Positions 51,752 through 60,634 of a DNA stretch of 64,000 nucleotides are shown one piece after another. The notes under the pieces are model-generated. The model searched no databases. It saw only the letters and a program-made list of their open reading frames with translations, and had not been told where the DNA came from. This DNA is from Hallerella sp964501065 (GTDB lineage: Bacteria > Fibrobacterota > Fibrobacteria > Fibrobacterales > Fibrobacteraceae). The DNA is taken from contig CAZCRF010000003.1 of NCBI GenBank assembly GCA_964501065.1, forward strand, positions 1 to 64,000, read 5' to 3'. The position numbers were made by a program, and so were the translations under genes. Position 1 is the first letter of the stretch; each line of letters opens with the position of its first letter.

Positions 51752-52960
51752 ATGCTTAAACAATATCCCATGTTAAGATACGTCCTGCAAAAAGGGTTTT
51801 GGTATGTCCTGACCTTCATCTTTGCTGTGGCCCTGAACTTCGCCCTGCCGCGCCTTGGCGACAACAACCCGGTGGACATCATCATGGGGCAGGCCGGTAA
51901 AGGCCTGACTCCGACGGAAGCCCAGCAGAAAAAGGCGGAACTCCTGGTTTCTTTCGGCATGGCCGAAACGGACGAGGACGGCAAGCCGATTTACGAACAG
52001 GCCGTCGATTCGGTGACGGGACAGCCCCTGTTCGAAAAGAAAGTCTCCAAGATAGACTCCGTGTTTGCGGAGGATTCCCTGGCGAACAAGGTCTTGGTCA
52101 AGCTCGACACGTCTTGGGCGGAAGTCCCCGTGCTGAACAAGGATCCGAAGCTCACTTCCGCCTTGACGCAGTTCTTCCGTTACATCATCAACGTGTTCCA
52201 TGGAGACTTGGGGCTTTCTTACCAGAACAACGAACCGGTCATCAACATCATCAAGAAGTCTCTGCCGTGGACTCTCCTCATCCAAGCCCCGACCATCATC
52301 CTGGGCTGGATTTTTGGAAACCTCCTCGGCGCGTTTGCCGCCTACAAGCGCGGCATCTTCGACAAGGTGTTCTTCCCGGTCGCCATGTTCTTGAACGGCA
52401 TTCCGTATTTTGTCTTCGGCATGTTGCTCGTTGCGCTGTTCTCCATCACTCTCGGCTGGTTCCCGGCTGTCGGTGCTTACAGCTCGGACATTCCCCAGTT
52501 GACGTTCTCCTGGACTTGCATCAAGAGCGTTGCATGGTATTACGTGTTGCCGTTCTTCTCCTGCTTCCCGATTCTGTTGTCCGGGCAGGCGACCGGCATG
52601 CGCTCCATGGCGATTTATGAATTGGGTACGGACTATATGAAGTACGCCAAGTGGCTCGGTCTTCGCGAAGGGAAAATCATCAGCTACGTTTTCCGCAATG
52701 CGATGCTTCCGCAGTTGACGGGCCTTGCCCAATCGCTCGGTTCCATGGTCGGCGGTGCCTTGATCACGGAAATGATTTTCTCCTATCCGGGTCTTGGGAT
52801 GGCGATGCTCAACGCCATTCAACAGAATGACTATGCGACAATCCAAGGTTGCACGTTGATGATTTCGACCTGCGTCCTTGTCGCGAACTTCCTCGTCGAT
52901 ATTTTAATTGCCATCTTTGATCCGCGCGTTCGGGCCGGTCTCCAAATGGGAGGGAAGTAA
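51752..52960 (+). CDS. ABC transporter permease (OppB/DppB-like)
   Basis: 402 residues. An N-terminal helix (FWYVLTFIFAVALNFALPRLG) is followed by a periplasmic segment of about 130 residues, longer than usual for this family because of a charged insertion (about 55-115, including FGMAETDEDGKPIYEQAVDS). The binding-protein-dependent transport domain follows, with five helices and the EAA-type loop TDYMKYAKWLGLREGKIISYVFRNA. Ends with DPRVRAGLQMGGK. Eight bases after the binding protein. Forms the channel with the next gene's product. Confidence 0.9.
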   Translation: MLKQYPMLRYVLQKGFWYVLTFIFAVALNFALPRLGDNNPVDIIMGQAGKGLTPTEAQQKKAELLVSFGMAETDEDGKPIYEQAVDSVTGQPLFEKKVSKIDSVFAEDSLANKVLVKLDTSWAEVPVLNKDPKLTSALTQFFRYIINVFHGDLGLSYQNNEPVINIIKKSLPWTLLIQAPTIILGWIFGNLLGAFAAYKRGIFDKVFFPVAMFLNGIPYFVFGMLLVALFSITLGWFPAVGAYSSDIPQLTFSWTCIKSVAWYYVLPFFSCFPILLSGQATGMRSMAIYELGTDYMKYAKWLGLREGKIISYVFRNAMLPQLTGLAQSLGSMVGGALITEMIFSYPGLGMAMLNAIQQNDYATIQGCTLMISTCVLVANFLVDILIAIFDPRVRAGLQMGGK

Positions 52961-52962
52961 TC

Positions 52963-53835
52963 ATGGTAAAAATGCTTAAAAACCTTCTGAAATCCCCGAT
53001 GTTCGTGTTCGGGATTGCGATTTTCATCATCACGATTCTGATAGCCCTTTTCGGACCGGTTGTTTATCCCGTCGACACGCACGCTCGCGACATAATCGCG
53101 GGGCCGTATGCGCCTTCGAACCTTTTTGAACCGGTCAAGGAAGGCGCCCAGTATCACTTGCTCGGGACGGATCACTTGGGGCGTGATTACGTTTCCCTGC
53201 TGATTGCCGGGCTCCGCTCTTCGCTTTACGTCGGCCTCATTTCGGGAATCATCGCGACGACCATCGGCGTGTTCATCGGCCTTTTCGGCGGATTCCGCGG
53301 CGGTTGGATTGATGAACTTTTGAACGTGGGGACGAACCTTTTCATCGTGATTCCGCAGTTCGTGATTCTCGTGCTCATCAGCTCGGCGGTGAAGGACGGC
53401 CGTTCCCTGACCCTTATCGGCTTGATTATCGGCTTGACTTCGTGGAGCTGGTCGGCGCGTTCCGTGCGCGCCCAGGCGTCTTCTCTCCGCAGCCGCGACC
53501 ACATCGCCCTTGCCAAAATGAACGGGGACGGGTCGCTCAAAATCCTGTTCAAGCACGTGCTGCCGTATTTGCTTTCCTATGTGTTCATGGTCTTCATCAT
53601 GCAGGTCTCTTCGGGCATCCTTTCCGAAGCTTCGATTTCGATGATCGGACTCGGCCCGCTGGATTCCACATCGCTCGGCATCATCTTGAACCAGGCGAAG
53701 GACAACGGTGCGCTTTCCGACAGTATCTGGATCGCGTTCCTCCCGGCGACCATCATCGTGACGCTGACCGTGTTCGCCCTTTATCTCATCAATACGTCGA
53801 TGGAAGGCGTGTTCAACCCGCGTCTGCGCAAATAA
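52963..53835 (+). CDS. ABC transporter permease (OppC/DppC-like)
   Basis: 290 residues, six predicted membrane helices. HLLGTDHLGRDYVSLLIAGLRSSL is the classic OppC/DppC motif, and the EAA-type loop SSLRSRDHIALAKMNGDGSLKILFKHVLP contacts the ATPases. It starts 2 bases after the OppB-like stop. The C terminus NPRLRK is also typical. Confidence 0.92.
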   Translation: MVKMLKNLLKSPMFVFGIAIFIITILIALFGPVVYPVDTHARDIIAGPYAPSNLFEPVKEGAQYHLLGTDHLGRDYVSLLIAGLRSSLYVGLISGIIATTIGVFIGLFGGFRGGWIDELLNVGTNLFIVIPQFVILVLISSAVKDGRSLTLIGLIIGLTSWSWSARSVRAQASSLRSRDHIALAKMNGDGSLKILFKHVLPYLLSYVFMVFIMQVSSGILSEASISMIGLGPLDSTSLGIILNQAKDNGALSDSIWIAFLPATIIVTLTVFALYLINTSMEGVFNPRLRK

Positions 53836-53847
53836 GAGGTGTAGAAA

Positions 53848-54666
53848 ATGTCAGATATTGTTCTTGAAGTTGATCATCTCAGCCTCCACTATTTGAGCCG
53901 GTTCGGGGAAAAGTTCCAGGCGGTGAAGGATGTTTCGTTCACGGTTTCGAAAGGCGAAGTTCTCGGAATCGCCGGGGAATCGGGCTGCGGCAAGTCGACC
54001 CTGGTGAGCGGTCTCATGGGAATGTGCATCCCTCCGCTCCACGTGACAAGCGGGGACGTCCGCATCAACGGGGAGTCCGTGATGCACCGTTCCGAAGAGG
54101 ACATCCGCGCGAACGTCCTCGCCCAAAAGATTTCCATGATTCCGCAGGGAGCGTTCAACACCTTGAACCCCGTCCGCAAAATCAAGGATTCCGCCGCCGA
54201 CGTGTTCCGCGCGCACCAAAAGTCCGGGCAGGCACTGTCCCGTTCGGAAATCCGCGACCGGATTCACGACCGTTTTGACGAACTCGGGATGGAAACTGAC
54301 CGCATCCTGAATTCTTACCCCATCCAACTGACCGCCGGGGAACGGCAACGTTCCGTGATTGGCATTTCGACCCTTCTCAACCCGGAAATCGTCATAGCCG
54401 ACGAACCGACTTCGGCTTTGGACGTGAGCACGCAAAAGGAAGTCATCACGATGATTTTCGACTTGCTGAACAAGGGGATTTTCTCGTCGATGATTTTCAT
54501 CACTCACGAACTCCCCTTGCTTTACCACGTCGCGGATGATATTGCGATTATGTACAAGGGACAGTTTGTGGAACGCGGTACTTCCGAGCAAATCGTGAAG
54601 GATCCGCAGCACGATTACACGAAAATGTTGATGAAAGCCATGGTGAGGTGCGATTATGTCAAATGA
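53848..54666 (+). CDS. ABC transporter ATP-binding protein (OppD/DppD-like)
   Basis: 272 residues. Walker A GESGCGKSTLV, Q-loop IPQGAFNTLNPV, Walker B IVIADEPTSALD and H-loop FITHELPLL are intact. The signature reads LTAGERQR instead of LSGGQ/LSGGERQR, with Ala for a Gly that normally contacts ATP in the dimer. Compared with the usual OppD (320 residues or more) the C-terminal oligopeptide-family tail is short. It overlaps the second ATPase by 11 bases. Confidence 0.9.
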   Translation: MSDIVLEVDHLSLHYLSRFGEKFQAVKDVSFTVSKGEVLGIAGESGCGKSTLVSGLMGMCIPPLHVTSGDVRINGESVMHRSEEDIRANVLAQKISMIPQGAFNTLNPVRKIKDSAADVFRAHQKSGQALSRSEIRDRIHDRFDELGMETDRILNSYPIQLTAGERQRSVIGISTLLNPEIVIADEPTSALDVSTQKEVITMIFDLLNKGIFSSMIFITHELPLLYHVADDIAIMYKGQFVERGTSEQIVKDPQHDYTKMLMKAMVRCDYVK

Positions 54667-55492
54667 GAACAAGGCGATTGTCTTCCACGCCGAAAACATC
54701 ACGAAATCCTTCAATGCGGGCAAGCACCTGAAAGTGGCGGTCAAGAATGCGACGTTCGACGTCTATGACGGGGATTTCGTCTCTGTCGTCGGCAGTTCGG
54801 GCTGCGGCAAGTCCGTCCTCGCCAAGATGATGCTCGGGCTTTATCCGCCGACTTCCGGCATTTTCACCTATTACGGCAAGCCGATTGAAAATACGACGAA
54901 GCATTGGAACGAAGTCCAGTCCATTTTCCAGGATCCGTTCAGCTGCTTCAACCAGTTTTTCACCATCCGCTCGCAGCTCGAAGACGCCCGTCACATTTTG
55001 AACCCGCGCCCAAGCCGTGAAGAATTTGCGAAACGCGTCGACGCGGGGCTTCGCGCCGTGAACATGGAACCGGACGAAATCAAGGAAAAGTATCCGTTCG
55101 AACTTTCCGGTGGCCAGATGCAGCGCATGTTGATTGCGCGTGCCTTTGCGCTGCGCCCGAAGGTCTTGATTGCCGACGAGCCGACCTCCATGGTGGACGC
55201 CCACGTCCGCGCGGGCATTCTCGACTACTTGATGAAAATCAAGAAGGAACTCAACATGACGGTCGTTTTCATTACGCACGACATCAGTCTTGCAAACTAT
55301 GTGAGCAACCGCATCTTCATCATGCACGATGGCGAAATCGTGAACCAGGGGACTCCCGACGAAGTCCTCGGTCACACGACGGAACCGACGACCCTCAAGC
55401 TCCTCGACGACATTCCCGATGTCAACAAGAAGGAATGGATTCCGAACAGCCACTTGGCGCGGAAGGCGAAGACGGCGGAAGCTGCCGTCTGA
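54656..55492 (+). CDS. ABC transporter ATP-binding protein (OppF/DppF-like)
   Basis: 278 residues. Walker A GSSGCGKSVLA, Q-loop FQDPFSCFNQF, canonical signature LSGGQMQRM, Walker B VLIADEPTSMVD and H-loop FITHDISLA. It pairs with the upstream ATPase, so one ATP site has the canonical and the other the LTAGE signature. Last gene of the operon; a strong terminator follows at 55511-55545. Confidence 0.92.
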   Translation: MSNENKAIVFHAENITKSFNAGKHLKVAVKNATFDVYDGDFVSVVGSSGCGKSVLAKMMLGLYPPTSGIFTYYGKPIENTTKHWNEVQSIFQDPFSCFNQFFTIRSQLEDARHILNPRPSREEFAKRVDAGLRAVNMEPDEIKEKYPFELSGGQMQRMLIARAFALRPKVLIADEPTSMVDAHVRAGILDYLMKIKKELNMTVVFITHDISLANYVSNRIFIMHDGEIVNQGTPDEVLGHTTEPTTLKLLDDIPDVNKKEWIPNSHLARKAKTAEAAV

Positions 55493-55510
55493 TTCGTCAA
55501 AACGATTGGA

Positions 55511-55545
55511 AAGGCCGATTCGGAGACGGATCGGTCTTTTGTTTT
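55511..55545 (+). terminator. Rho-independent terminator of the Opp/Dpp-like operon
   Basis: AAGGCCGAT (55511-55519) pairs with ATCGGTCTT (55530-55538) with one G-T pair and a 10-base loop; the T-rich tract TCTTTTGTTTT follows. It lies 18 bases after the last ATPase stop. Confidence 0.8.
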
Positions 55546-55565
55546 AGAATAGCTAATTTTTAAAT

Positions 55566-57494
55566 ATGCAGCCCATTTGCAACATCGCCATTCTGGCTCA
55601 CGTCGATGCCGGGAAAACGACTCTTTCGGAACGCATCTTGTTCAACGCCGGGGAAGTCCGGCGACCGGGAAATGTGGAAGACGGTCTCGCCACGATGGAT
55701 TACTTGCCCGAAGAACGGGAGCGCGGCATCACGATTGAATCGGGAGTGGCCCATTTTGAATGGCGCGGCATCTGGTTCAACTTCATCGACACTCCGGGAC
55801 ATGTGGATTTCGGCGCGGAAGTCGATATGGCACTCTCGGCCGTCGATGGGGCGATTCTCGTCGTTTCGGCGGCGGACGGGATTGAAACGCAGACCCTTTC
55901 CGCATGGAGGAAGCTCTGTGAAAAGGGAATCCGCACCCTGATTTTCATCAACAAGCTCGACAATCCCGATTTTTCCCTGGACAATGTCTTGATCGATGTG
56001 GAGGAGCATTTGGGCGCGCGGCCGGTTTTGCTCTCCATTCCCGAATACGCGCCGGGGAAAACCGTTTGTTCTGAATTGGACGTCGTGAGCGGCGTGCGGC
56101 TTTGCCATGAGGATGGCAAGGAGGAGCCTCGGAAGTTGTCCGCCGGGGACGGAGCCCGGATGATTTTGGAGGGGGCTTATGCGGAAGCGGTGGAAGCGGC
56201 GTCGGAATTCGACGATGAAATCCTTTCGCTTGCGATGGACGGGAATCCCGTTTCGCCCAAGCTTTTGATTCGGGGGCTTTCTCTGCTGGCTGCGTCGGGA
56301 AAATACGTCCTGTGCTATGCGGGTTCCGCCAAGGAAAATTTTGGAGTCCGCAGCCTGATGACGGGGCTTTCCTTCTTTTTGCCGACGGCGAAGCCCGCGT
56401 CTGGGAATTTTTTGGGAAAGGTCTTGCGGTTGCGCCATTTCCCCCATTCCGGGGAAATGGCCATTTTCCTCAGCGCGGCAAATTTATCTGCAACGGAAAT
56501 CCCGGGAGGTTTGAAATTCTTCCGGATGAAGGCGTCTTCTTTGGTGCCGGTGGAATCCATTTGTGCGGGGGACATTTACGCCGTTCGTTCGGAAAGGGAG
56601 CTTTCCCTCGGGGAATGCGTGGCCTTTGACGGGAGTACGTTCGAAGGGTCGCGGTTTGACGGGAAGCTCTACGACCCGTTGCTGCAAACTCACGTCGAAT
56701 GCGTTCGGGCGGAAGATTATCCGGTCGTGGAAAAGTGCCTGCGGTTGCTTGCGCGGATGGACCCTTCGGTGAAAGTTTCCCCGAAACCGGAAGCCGGCGC
56801 GTGGATTCTGCACACCGTCGGAGAGGTGCAGTTGGAAGTCGTCTTGGAGCGTCTTCACCGGGAGTTCGGGCTGGAGCTTCGCGCGGGAAATCCCGACGTG
56901 GAATGGCGGGAACGTTTGTCGAAGAGCCTTTCCCCTGTAGGGAATTCCTTCCAGGCGGGGCCGTTTCGCGTGGCTCTGACCCTTTCCGCGAAGCCCCTCC
57001 CTGTCGAAGACAGACGCGTCGTGCTGCGGGGGCGTTCGCTCGATCTGTTTCCGGGCGAAATTCTCGAGGGAATCCGTTCCGCGCTTTCGGAATGGGCGCA
57101 AGTCGGCGTCTTGGGAAAGGGGGAACTTGTCGGTGTGGAGTTTGACGTGGAGAGCTTCGACTTTGCGGAAGGGACGCCCGTGCCGATGATCAAGAAGGCC
57201 TGTTCGGATGCGGCGAAAAAATTGATTTTGCCGTCGGATGTGGTTTTGTTCGAACCTTATGTGGAAATTTTCCTCGAATGCCCGGCCGAGTACGCCGGAC
57301 TTTTGACGGGGGACATTTTGTCCCGCGGCGGGAAAATCACGGAAGTCGGCGGAAACGGCTCGGAACATTCGTTCCGGGCGGAACTGCCCTTCCGCAAATT
57401 GTTCGGCTACGCGACCGCTGTCCGCTCCGGTTGCAAGGGACGTGCGCAGTATTCGATGAAAATCATCGGTTACAGGGAATTTGAAGGCTTGTGA
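55566..57494 (+). CDS. EF-G-like translational GTPase
   Basis: 642 residues with all GTPase motifs: AHVDAGKTTLSE (G1), ERERGITIESG (G2), DTPGHVDFG (G3), NKLD (G4), and EF-G domains II-V behind (VGEVQLEVVLERLHREFGLEL in domain III). It is shorter than canonical EF-G (about 700) and close in size to the Tet(M)/Tet(O) ribosomal protection proteins. Switch regions look more EF-G-like (VEDGLATMDYLPEERERGIT). I would not call it a tetracycline resistance determinant without a tree. TTAG-N5-CTAA (55544-55556) and TAATTTTT (55554-55561) stand directly upstream of the ATG as a possible promoter, again leaving almost no leader. Confidence 0.82.
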   Translation: MQPICNIAILAHVDAGKTTLSERILFNAGEVRRPGNVEDGLATMDYLPEERERGITIESGVAHFEWRGIWFNFIDTPGHVDFGAEVDMALSAVDGAILVVSAADGIETQTLSAWRKLCEKGIRTLIFINKLDNPDFSLDNVLIDVEEHLGARPVLLSIPEYAPGKTVCSELDVVSGVRLCHEDGKEEPRKLSAGDGARMILEGAYAEAVEAASEFDDEILSLAMDGNPVSPKLLIRGLSLLAASGKYVLCYAGSAKENFGVRSLMTGLSFFLPTAKPASGNFLGKVLRLRHFPHSGEMAIFLSAANLSATEIPGGLKFFRMKASSLVPVESICAGDIYAVRSERELSLGECVAFDGSTFEGSRFDGKLYDPLLQTHVECVRAEDYPVVEKCLRLLARMDPSVKVSPKPEAGAWILHTVGEVQLEVVLERLHREFGLELRAGNPDVEWRERLSKSLSPVGNSFQAGPFRVALTLSAKPLPVEDRRVVLRGRSLDLFPGEILEGIRSALSEWAQVGVLGKGELVGVEFDVESFDFAEGTPVPMIKKACSDAAKKLILPSDVVLFEPYVEIFLECPAEYAGLLTGDILSRGGKITEVGGNGSEHSFRAELPFRKLFGYATAVRSGCKGRAQYSMKIIGYREFEGL

Positions 57495-57540
57495 AGTTCT
57501 TATCTTTCAGAAAACATTTGAAGGCTTTGAGGAGGTCTTG

Positions 57541-58383
57541 ATGCAGGCTAAATTTCTGGGATTTCTTTTGATTGTGGCGTTTTTCTTCGGATGCTCGGAC
57601 GGGGAAAAGGAAGCCGTCCCGTCTGAAATCTCGCGGACAAAATCCGTCATCGTCTTTTATTCTCAAAACGGTACGACGAAATCCGTTGCGGAGGAATTTC
57701 AAAAGAACACGGGCGCGGCTCTTTGGGAGTTGCAGATGGAAAAGGCCTATCCGTCGACTTATGACAGCACGATTGCCGCAGTGAAGGCGGAGCGCGATGC
57801 GAAATCCTGGCCGAAGCTTTTGAATGCGAAGGTCGATTTGGCGAGATACGATACGATTTATTTGGGCTATCCCATCATGTTCGGGACGTTCGCGCCGCCC
57901 CTTTACACTTTTTTGGATTCAAACGATTTGAAGGAAAAGGTCGTTGTGCCGTTTTGCACTTACGGCAGCGGCGGATTGCAGAACAGCGTGGAGGAATTGA
58001 AGTCCTTGCAGCCGCAAGCGCGCGTCTTGGACGGTTACGGAATCTCGAACAAGCGCGCGAAAAAGGGGCGTTCGGCGGAAGAAGTCAAGGCCTTTGTCTC
58101 TTCAATCGGGAATTCGGGGGGAAATTTGATGGGGGCCTTTTCGGAATTGCGCTCGCTTTCGGCGGAGGACTCTTCGGTTTTCGCCCGTGCGACGGCGGAT
58201 TACGCTTACTTGCACTTGGAACCGTTCCTCGTCGCATCTCAGGTGGTCGCCGGGATGAATTACGTTTTCCATTGCCGGATGACCGGCCCGGACGGGCGGA
58301 CGGTGAATGCGCAAGTCCGCGTTTTCGAGCCGCTCCCTGTGGACGGCGGCGAACCGGAAATGCTTCGCATCGACAGGGAGTAG
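57541..58383 (+). CDS. Exported flavodoxin-like lipoprotein
   Basis: 280 residues from the ATG at 57541 with GGAGG 5 bases upstream; an upstream in-frame extension has no signal character. FLGFLLIVAFFFGCSDGE is a lipoprotein-type signal (the lipobox FFGC is slightly unusual). Residues about 40-190 form a flavodoxin fold: VIVFYSQNGTTKSVAEEF (FMN phosphate loop), YDTIYLGYPIMFGTFAPP and VVPFCTYGSGGLQNSVEEL. A C-terminal part of about 80 residues follows (AHVYVFHC-type beta strands, MNYVFHCRMTG). A flavodoxin fold exposed outside the cytoplasm is uncommon and suggests an envelope redox role. Function unknown. Confidence 0.8.
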   Translation: MQAKFLGFLLIVAFFFGCSDGEKEAVPSEISRTKSVIVFYSQNGTTKSVAEEFQKNTGAALWELQMEKAYPSTYDSTIAAVKAERDAKSWPKLLNAKVDLARYDTIYLGYPIMFGTFAPPLYTFLDSNDLKEKVVVPFCTYGSGGLQNSVEELKSLQPQARVLDGYGISNKRAKKGRSAEEVKAFVSSIGNSGGNLMGAFSELRSLSAEDSSVFARATADYAYLHLEPFLVASQVVAGMNYVFHCRMTGPDGRTVNAQVRVFEPLPVDGGEPEMLRIDRE

Positions 58384-58438
58384 GTACGACCCGTTCGTCT
58401 TCGGCGAGCATTTTCGTCATTCGTTGAAGGCGTAACAG

Positions 58439-59185
58439 TCAAAAGTTGTCGTCGCGGTCGAACATGTGCGTGACGAATTGCACGACCAGTTCCTTGTACG
58501 TTTCGTCGCCAAAGATGGGCTTTTGCATCAGGTCGATGGCCGACTGGGAAAGACTCCCCGTTGTCGCCAGTTCCTTTCCGCCCGCTTCGTAACGTTTCTT
58601 CAGCATGTTCAGGCGGCGTTCACCGCCCCGGTGGTGTAAGGCGCGCATTTGCGGACAGGCGATGAGGGTGTAGCCGTCTTGTCCCAAGATGATGTCGAAT
58701 TGTTTCCGGATCGGTTCGTAAACGACGTCGAGGTCGCACCAGGCGCAACTCGAAAGCAAGATGATTTTTTGACCGGGCTTTTGGTTTTGCAGACCGTGCA
58801 TCGGTCTGTTCATGCTTTCCGGTTCGGAAAGCTTTTGCCCCATGTAGGGGTGGACCATTCCCACGATGCGGTCCATCAGGACTTTCATTTGCCCGGGGAT
58901 GCTGAACAGGAAAAGGGGGAAGCTCCAAATGACGATATCGGCCGTTTCCAGCTTTTTTCTCGTGGCGGGAACGTCGTCGTCTTTGATGAAACAGCTGCCG
59001 TCCGGGCGTCCCCAGCAAGTGAGGCATCCCCGGCACGGTTTGACGTTCAGCTTGTCAATGTAAACGTATTCCGCTTCGTATTCGCCGCTTTCAAGCATTC
59101 CATCGACGAACGCCTTGGTGGGGATGAGGGTTCCGCTCCGCTCGTTCTTGGGGCTTGCGACCATGATGAGGATTTTCTTTGCCAC
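58439..59185 (-). CDS. Flavodoxin-fold NAD(P)H-dependent oxidoreductase
   Basis: 248 residues. ILIMVASPKNERSGTLIPTKAF is the FMN-binding N terminus of the NADPH-dependent FMN reductase/iron-sulfur flavoprotein group. VKPCRGCLTCWGRPDGSC contributes the Cys-rich segment (CxxCxxC) of that group, followed by ADIVIWSFPLFLFSIPGQMKVLMDR. The C-terminal 80 residues are helical. Probably a cytoplasmic flavin-dependent reductase; substrate unknown. It starts 15 bases after the helicase gene in the same direction and is probably co-transcribed with it. Confidence 0.85.
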   Translation of the reverse strand: MAKKILIMVASPKNERSGTLIPTKAFVDGMLESGEYEAEYVYIDKLNVKPCRGCLTCWGRPDGSCFIKDDDVPATRKKLETADIVIWSFPLFLFSIPGQMKVLMDRIVGMVHPYMGQKLSEPESMNRPMHGLQNQKPGQKIILLSSCAWCDLDVVYEPIRKQFDIILGQDGYTLIACPQMRALHHRGGERRLNMLKKRYEAGGKELATTGSLSQSAIDLMQKPIFGDETYKELVVQFVTHMFDRDDNF

Positions 59186-59200
59186 GGTTTTCCTTTGGAA

Positions 59201-60595
59201 TCAAGTTTGTCGGGATTCCGCCCTTTGCGCCTTTTCTTGCCGCATGCGCCTTCTGGCGCGGCTTCCCGGGCGTTTTCCTGAATGGGTCTTGGGTGCAGTT
59301 CCGCCGGAAGATGGCTGCTTTTGTTCCTGCTTGGGCGAATTTTTCTCCCTGCGCTTTTCGGGACGCTCTTCGTGGCGACGTCGGCTCCCGAATTCCCGCG
59401 GACGTTGCCGCGCATTTCGCGCTTCGCTCTCGGGAGTTTCCTTTTGAGGCGGCGGGAGCTTATCGAAAATCGAAGAGTCCCCTTCGGGAATTTGGATGCG
59501 GGTCAGCTTTTCGATGGCGCGCAAATCGGATTCTTCGTCCGGGGAGCAGAACGAAATGGCCACTCCGTCGCGCCCGGCGCGGGCCGTGCGGCCGATGCGG
59601 TGGACGAATGTCTCGGGGACTTCGGGAAGGTCGTAATTGAAGACGTGGCTCACGTTGTCGACATCGATTCCGCGGGCGGCGATGTCCGTGGCGACCAGCA
59701 CGCGAATCTGTTCCGTCTTGAAATTGCCGAGGGCTTCCTGTCTGCGGTTCTGGCTTTTGTTCCCGTGAATGGCGGCACAGGTGATTCCCGCTTTTTCGAG
59801 GACGCGGACGATTTTGTCCGCTCCGTGTTTCGTGCGGGAAAAGACCAGCACCTTTTTCATTTCCGGATGCTCTAAAAGCATTTCCTTGAGAAGCGCGCCT
59901 TTGCGCCTTTTGTCGATGCGGTAAAGTTCTTGGCGGATGCGTTCGATGGGCGTACTTTGCGGAGCGACTTCAATCCGGGTGGGATGGGTGTTCAGGATGG
60001 TCGACGCCAGTTTGGTGATTTCGGGCGGCATCGTGGCGCTGAAGAACAGGTTTTGCCGTTTGGCGGGGAGGAGCGCCACGATTTTTCGGATGTCGTGGAT
60101 GAATCCCATGTCGAGCATCCGGTCCGCTTCGTCCAAGATGAAGTATTCAAGCTTTTTAAGGCTCACGACGCGCTGGTTTATCAAATCGAGTAGGCGGCCC
60201 GGGGTGGCGATCAAAATGTCGATTCCGCGGGACAGGGCTTTCTTTTGCGGTAAGTCGCTCACGCCGCCGAAAATGCACGCGCTGTCCAGATGCGTGTACT
60301 TTTCGTACATTTCAAAACAATCCGAAACTTGGATGGCGAGTTCCCTTGTCGGGAGCAGCACCAATACGCGGATGGGCTTTTGCCCTTTGACGGCTTCGCC
60401 TTGGAGAAGGTTCTGCAAAATCGGGAGGGCGAACGCCGCCGTCTTTCCCGTTCCCGTTTGTGCGATTCCCATCAAGTCCCTGTGTTCCAAAACGGGAGGA
60501 ATCGCCTTCTCTTGGATGGGCGTCGGGTTTGTGTATCGGGCGTCGGCGATGGCGCGCTGCAGCCGTTCGTCTAAGGGGAGTTCGGAAAATTTCAT
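59201..60595 (-). CDS. rhlE: DEAD-box ATP-dependent RNA helicase (RhlE-like)
   Basis: 464 residues. All helicase motifs are present: PTPIQEKAIP (Q), AQTGTGKTAAF (I), PTRELA (Ia), ATPGRLLDL (Ib), DEADRMLDMGF (II), FSATMP (III), VFSRTKHGADK (IV), ATDIAARGID (V) and HRIGRTARAGRDG (VI). A basic, disordered tail of about 90 residues rich in Arg, Lys, Glu and Pro ends the protein, as in RhlE and its relatives, which remodel rRNA or mRNA. An exact -7 element lies 7 bases before the ATG. Confidence 0.92.
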   Translation of the reverse strand: MKFSELPLDERLQRAIADARYTNPTPIQEKAIPPVLEHRDLMGIAQTGTGKTAAFALPILQNLLQGEAVKGQKPIRVLVLLPTRELAIQVSDCFEMYEKYTHLDSACIFGGVSDLPQKKALSRGIDILIATPGRLLDLINQRVVSLKKLEYFILDEADRMLDMGFIHDIRKIVALLPAKRQNLFFSATMPPEITKLASTILNTHPTRIEVAPQSTPIERIRQELYRIDKRRKGALLKEMLLEHPEMKKVLVFSRTKHGADKIVRVLEKAGITCAAIHGNKSQNRRQEALGNFKTEQIRVLVATDIAARGIDVDNVSHVFNYDLPEVPETFVHRIGRTARAGRDGVAISFCSPDEESDLRAIEKLTRIQIPEGDSSIFDKLPPPQKETPESEARNARQRPREFGSRRRHEERPEKRREKNSPKQEQKQPSSGGTAPKTHSGKRPGSRARRRMRQEKAQRAESRQT

Positions 60596-60602
60596 ATTGA
60601 GG

Positions 60603-60610
60603 CAAAGTTA
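60603..60610 (-). promoter_or_regulatory. -7 promoter element of the rhlE-like gene
   Basis: TAACTTTG on the minus strand, full match to TAnnTTTG, ending 7 bases before the start codon at 60595. Same sequence and spacing as the element before the BASS gene. Confidence 0.55.
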
Positions 60611-60634
60611 GAAAATTTTGCTATATACGTTCAA

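Noticed and set aside
55544..55556. TTAG-N5-CTAA as an iron box of the EF-G-like gene
   Set aside because: The spacer is 5 instead of 6 and the AGGCTAA core is not kept, so it may be chance in an AT-rich promoter.
55566..57494. Tetracycline resistance (ribosomal protection) gene
   Set aside because: Size fits but the switch I/II region is EF-G-like and no resistance-specific feature can be shown by eye.
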